64,000 bases of DNA from Anisodus tanguticus (taxonomy: Eukaryota; Streptophyta; Magnoliopsida; Solanales; Solanaceae), in the NCBI GenBank assembly GCA_034509755.1, contig CM067549.1:50121052-50185051 (forward strand). Direction: 5' to 3'. The notes beneath the pieces are model-generated. The model was not told the origin of the DNA. It was given only the letters and a program-made list of their open reading frames with translations, and did no database searches. How positions within the stretch are numbered: position 1 is the stretch's first letter; each line of letters opens with the position of its first letter. This document shows, piece after piece, positions 60,232-64,000 of the stretch. The position numbers were made by a program, and so were the translations under genes.

Positions 60232-60583
60232 ATGGAAGCTCAAAGATTATCTTTTTAACTTTCCTCCACCATACCCACTTCACAAACTCAATACCAAAGA
60301 ACCCCATTCATTCAAATTTTACACAAAGCATCAAATAATAATAATAATAATAATACACTTAAAGGGTCTTTCTTGAAACCCCATGTTTCTTTTGACCCTA
60401 AAGTTCTAAAGTGTACTAATTGTTTACAAAGAATTGAAAGAGAAGTTGCTGTTACTCAACTTAGAAAGAAAAAGATTGCAGTTTTTGTATCGGGTGGTGG
60501 TTCAAATTTTAGGTCTATTTATGAAGCTACACTTGAAGGGATTGTTCATGGAGAAGTAGCTGTTTTAGTTATCAATAAAGATG
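60232..60583 (+). CDS. PUR3: Phosphoribosylglycinamide formyltransferase (PUR3), exon 1, with stop at codon 9
   Basis: GART transformylase, third step of de novo purine synthesis, using 10-formyl-tetrahydrofolate; plastid-targeted in plants. The frame has a Ser/Asn/Thr-rich transit-peptide-like region with (AAT)7, then CLQRIEREVAVTQLRKKKIA, the nucleotide-binding signature FVSGGGSNFRSIYEA, and EVAVLVINKDG before donor GTATGT (intron from 60584). Odd: from the ATG at 60232 (MEAQRLSF) codon 9 is TAA (60256-60258), and no in-frame ATG follows in this exon. The duplicate at 55322 has GGG there. So this allele is either a null, starts at a non-AUG codon, or uses another first exon. Later exons are not found in the window. 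Confidence 0.8.
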
Positions 60584-61017
60584 GTATGTTTTTTTTGTGT
60601 GAATTTTTTCAGTTTATTTCAAGATTTATTTTTTAGTTGTTTTTTGGTTCATGACTATTTGAGATTTTGGTAAAGCTCTGAGCTTTAAAGATTATTAGGT
60701 GATTCTGAGCTTTAAAAAATTATTAGGTGATACATATTAGTTGAGATTATGTTTTAGATATTAGCACTTTTAGGGGTTGTTTGGTCGCGTGTATAAGAAT
60801 AATACTGAATAGGGCTTATTACGGAGAGGTAGCTGTTTTAGTTACCGATAAACACGGTAGGGTGTTTTTTTGGAAAGTTATTATCTTTTCAGTTTTATTT
60901 TTTGCTGGCTTTTTGGTCCTGCCTATTTGAGATTTTGATAAAGCTCTGAGCTTTTAAGAGATTATGAGGTGATAGTACATATTAGTTGAGGTTATGTTTT
61001 GGATATTAGCACTTTTA

Positions 61018-61290
61018 GGGGTCGCTTGGTTGCTGGTTAAAGTTATGCAGGTATTAGTTATGCATGTGTTAGTTATTCTGTTTTCTATCCTGCATAAAAT
61101 AATGCATAAATTCTCTTATAACTTATACATATATTAGTTATGCGGGATTCTAAATTGCTAATCAAACACCGTATTTGGTGTGTCGAATTTAATACACAGT
61201 GACAAAAATGCTACTAAACATGGTACACGTTATGTTTGATTTAATACGTGAATTAATTCCCTCATAACGAGCAACCAAAGACCCCATAGT
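61018..61290. mobile_element. Tourist-like MITE between PUR3 intron units
   Basis: Inverted ends GGGGTCGCTTGGTTGCTGG and, inward, GGGGTCTTTGGTTGCTCG; TTA on the left and ATA on the right flank. Interior holds AACTTATACATATATTAG and GCATAAAATAATGCATAA. Confidence 0.6.
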
Positions 61291-61494
61291 GAGATTATTT
61301 TTGAAGGGACTGTACATGGAGAGGTAGTTGTTTTAGTTACCAATAAAAATGGTATGGTGTTTGTTTTTTTTTTTGGATTTTTCTGTATATTTGGTTCCTG
61401 TCTATTTGAGATTTTGGTAAAGGTCTGAACTTTAAGGGATTATGAAGGTGGTAGTACATATTAGTTGAGATTATGTTTTGGATGTTAGCACTTT

Positions 61495-61885
61495 TAGGGG
61501 TCATTTGGTTGCTGGTTAGAGACTTAGGGCTCGTTTGGTACGAGGGATAAAGTATAATTAATCCCGGGATTAAATTTGAGATGTATTTATGTCACGTTTG
61601 GTTGGAATAAATCGTAGTATAACTAATTCCGGGATTAGTTATCCGGGGATTGTAATGTTATTTTATCCCTGTGGGAGGGTGGAATAACTAATTCCGAAAT
61701 AACTTATCCCAGGATAATCCTGGGATAACTTGTTTCTAACCAAATGACCCCCTAGAGTTATGCAGGATTAGTTATGCAAGATTTAGTTATTCATGTATTA
61801 GTTATTTCATCTTCTATCCTGCATAAAGTAATACATATATTCCCTCATAACTTATACATGTATTAGTTATGTGGGATTCTAAATT
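61495..61885. mobile_element. Nested MITEs between PUR3 intron units
   Basis: An outer element starts GGGGTCATTTGGTTGCTGG and continues as GTTATGCAGGATTAGTTATG at 61755. Between them (61525-61753) sits a second MITE rich in AACTAATTCCGGGATTAG and ATAACTTATCCCAGGATAAT, starting GGGCTCGTTTGGTACGAGG and ending AACCAAATGACCCCC, with TAGAG on both sides. Confidence 0.6.
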
Positions 61886-62117
61886 TATGAAGCTACACTT
61901 GAAGAAATTGTTCATGGAGAGGTAGTTGTTTTAGTTACCAATAAAGATGGTATGTTGTTTTTGTTTGAAAGTTAATATTTTTTTTAGTTTATTTCAAGAT
62001 TTATTTTTTAGTTGTCTTTTGGTTCCTGTCTATTTGAGTTTTTGGTAAAGCTCTGAGCTTTAAGAGATTATTAGGTGATACATAGTAGTTGGGATTATGT
62101 TAGTAGCATTTTAGGGG

Positions 62118-62321
62118 TCGTTTGGTAGGGTGTATAAACATAGTATTTTTTTATTGACAGTTTGATTTGTTGTATTAAATAACATGCATTGCATAATTTC
62201 TAAATAGTACTGTATTGGGTGTATGAATAGGGTGTATTAGAATAGGAAGTAGTGACATTGTTAATGCCATGGTTTACTATGTATAAAAATAGTACTTAAT
62301 ACACCCTACCAAACGACCCCT
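62118..62321. mobile_element. PIF/Harbinger (Tourist) MITE between PUR3 intron units
   Basis: Inverted ends GGGGTCGTTTGGTAGGGTGT and, inward, GGGGTCGTTTGGTAGGGTGT, flanked by TTA on both sides, the 3-bp target of PIF/Harbinger elements. About 200 bp, non-coding. Confidence 0.75.
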
Positions 62322-62849
62322 TAGCGCAGGTCATATGCTTTTTCTAGGAGTGGTTTAGCCTTTGAGAGATTATATGTTTAGAAAATATAGAGAACTTCCT
62401 ACTTAATTTGCACTATACTGGCATGAGATGAGAGGTAGCTGTTTTAGTTACCAATAAACATGGTATGGTGTTTTTGTAAAGTTATTAATTTTTCAGTTTA
62501 TTTCAAGATTTATTTTTTAGCTGGCTTTTGGTCCCTGCCTATTTGACCTTTAATTGATTATATAGGTATATATAAGTGATACATATATTAGTTGAGATAT
62601 TTTTGGGTGTAACTAGGTTGGTCGGAAAATTATACTGTAAATTAGCAGATGTTGAATCCCTTGGCTTCTTCGTATGTTTAACCATTTAGAAAGTGTACGT
62701 TTAGAAAATATGAAGAACTTTTTAGTTGGCTTTTGGTCCCTACCCATGTGAAATTTTGTTAAAGCTCTGAGCTTTAACAGATTATTAGGTGAATCATATT
62801 AGTTGAGATTATGTTTTAGATATTAGCACTTTTAGGGGTCGTCCACTGA

Positions 62850-63165
62850 CAACAACAACTATGCCTCAGTCTGAAACAAGTTGGGTCGGCTATATAATCC
62901 TCTTTTTTTCATTTAAGCTCATATTATATCATCATCAATATAGACTTAGCTAAAGATAGGGCACAATGGAAGAAAAAGATTGAAAGGTCATCCGGTGTCT
63001 TCAATTTCAATGACGGTGATGACTTCCATGTTATTTGTGTCTTGGTTCACAAGCTCTGGCTTGCGCCAAGTGATTAAGTCCAGTATTTAAGTGGAGAAGG
63101 GTAGAGGGGCGGGCCCATCATCCCTGAGTTTCGCAAGCTTCATACGGATTTCTCGGTCACCAAAA
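62850..63165 (+). mobile_element. Au-like element followed by TS-type SINE fragment
   Basis: 62850-62895 reads ACAACAACTATGCCTCAGTC and AACAAGTTGGGTCGGCTATA, the Au SINE signature. At 63060-63165 GGCTTGCGCCAAGTG ... GGAGAAGGGTAGAGGGGCGG ... GGATTTCTCGGTCACC matches the TS SINE 3' half (as at 11154). Neither has a clear target duplication. Confidence 0.65.
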
Positions 63166-64000
63166 AGTTGTGTTTTGGGAGACAACAGATTTTGGTTTTC
63201 TAATTGTTTTCTCCTTCTCCCGACCTAAGGGACTGCTCTGCTATCATTTCTCATTGATGGTTAATTTTTTTTTTTTCATTTGTCAAAAGGGAGAATTTGA
63301 GCTGTTGATGTAATGCCAAAGCTGCCAACAATGTTCCAGATTGAGCTACATCAGAGATATTGGATTTTTAGTGCCCTTGAGTTGTCCAAATACATGTCTT
63401 TCTATTTGAATTTCATCTGATGCTTGCTGTTAGCTAGATTTTATCATATATAGAAACTGATTTTGTGAAGTCTATTGATAGTTATTAAAAGTGTAATAGG
63501 CTATGAAGAGATTCAGCTTCGTATTAAGGCAAGTCTATATGGATTTGGTGATGATCAAGCTGCTAGAAAATCTTACTGTTTAAGCAAAATCAAATCAAGA
63601 TTTTTCCAGGTAGTGCAGCATAAAGAGCAAATTCGTGCCTTCAGAGAGGAGAACTGTTTACCCCTGGAAAATATACAGTTTTTTTCTGCTAGGTTCCTTT
63701 ATTGTAAGTTCGGGTATTGACTCAGTGTGATCGTCTTCCTTATCGTATTCGCCATTAGTGTTAGACTTACTCCCAGATCCTGAGTCGACAACAGAGAATA
63801 TAGAAATGCGGTGAAAGAAGATGTATCTGGACCATCCAAGAAATCAGGATGAATTTTCTTAGTTTGTTCTTTTTTGGTGTAAACAGAATTTGCGGGGGAG
63901 ATATAGGAGATTTGGTAGATTTAATTGGCAATTATAAGTGTTTAGCTTTTGAATAGGGGCACTGATTTTTGCTGTAAGTATGATTCTGTAAAGTTCTTAA
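63166..64000. other. Right edge, no gene assigned
   Basis: Expected to be PUR3 intron 1 or beyond; I did not find the next PUR3 exon. An 81-codon open frame at 63475-63720 (YEEIQLRIKASLYGFGDDQA and later QIRAFREENCLPLENIQF) has coding-like composition but I do not recognise it and no start or splice context supports it. Confidence 0.3.

Larger units (their letters stand above)
60545..62845 (+). repeat. Tandem copies of PUR3 exon 1 end and intron start
   Basis: After the real exon end (60583) four further copies of GTAGCTGTTTTAGTTA plus the ACCAATAAAGATG exon end and a GT donor occur, ending at 60856, 61351, 61949 and 62462. Each is followed by TATTTGAGATTTTGGTAAAG, CTCTGAGCTTTAA, GGTGATACATATTAGTTGAG and AGCACTTTTAGGGG; a sixth partial unit (62725-62845) lacks the exon piece. 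The 61949 copy extends back to TTTATGAAGCTACACTTGAA. Reading frame is kept in most copies. Units are spaced by MITEs. Confidence 0.9.

Noticed and set aside
63475..63720. 81-codon open frame near the right edge as a gene or PUR3 exon
   Set aside because: It does not resemble the PUR3 continuation expected after NKDG, and no start, splice sites or known family support it.

Overview
This is plant nuclear DNA, almost certainly from a Solanaceae species. It is AT-rich, genes are broken up by introns, and most of the sequence is transposable elements. The element set (tRNA-derived SINEs of the TS type, RTE-like LINE pieces, MITEs, copia elements and hAT elements) is typical of nightshades. Genus cannot be fixed from the sequence alone.

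Host genes. (1) 1-5135, minus: 5' half of a SOBER1/TIPSY1-like carboxylesterase (acyl-protein thioesterase family), running off the left edge. (2) 10493-13855, plus: a complete five-exon mitochondrial pyruvate carrier gene (109 aa). (3) 42622-48098, plus: a RING-H2 gene, dead, split by a copia retrotransposon and a small SINE piece. (4) 49098-52841, minus: a complete three-exon gene of unknown function (217 aa) with a C-terminal LxLxL (EAR-like) motif. (5) 60232 to beyond the right edge, plus: first exon of chloroplast phosphoribosylglycinamide formyltransferase (PUR3) with a stop at codon 9. Genes 4 and 5 are divergent, and the DNA between them carries the junction of an old tandem duplication. 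Relics of other genes lie between the elements: a Ran-GTPase-like P-loop exon, a gene relic inside the esterase intron, and exon-like pieces beside two retrotransposons.

Mobile elements by region. 346-538 and 4384-4657: hAT MITEs. 6564-7976: a Pack-MULE-like element carrying a broken LEA_2/NHL gene. 8221-9018: a MULE-type MITE. 14392-18288: a MULE-type MITE holding hAT copy A (14674-18244). 19255-21225: a solo LTR. 21364-28472: a copia element without reverse transcriptase, with hAT copy B (24754-28171) in its 5' LTR. 29570-36408: a copia element with long LTRs. 38.5-42.6 kb: two truncated copia elements meeting head to head. 43029-47917: a nearly full copia inside the RING gene. 54320-55085: LINE piece. 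56357-59936: hAT copy C. Target-site duplications are visible for most of these, so the borders are firm.

The most unusual pattern is shared by three unrelated genes (esterase, 217-aa gene, PUR3). In each, intron 1 contains tandem repeats whose units include the last bases of exon 1 plus the 5' splice site, so splice-donor copies are strung along the intron. This looks like a recurrent way of lengthening introns from the donor side.
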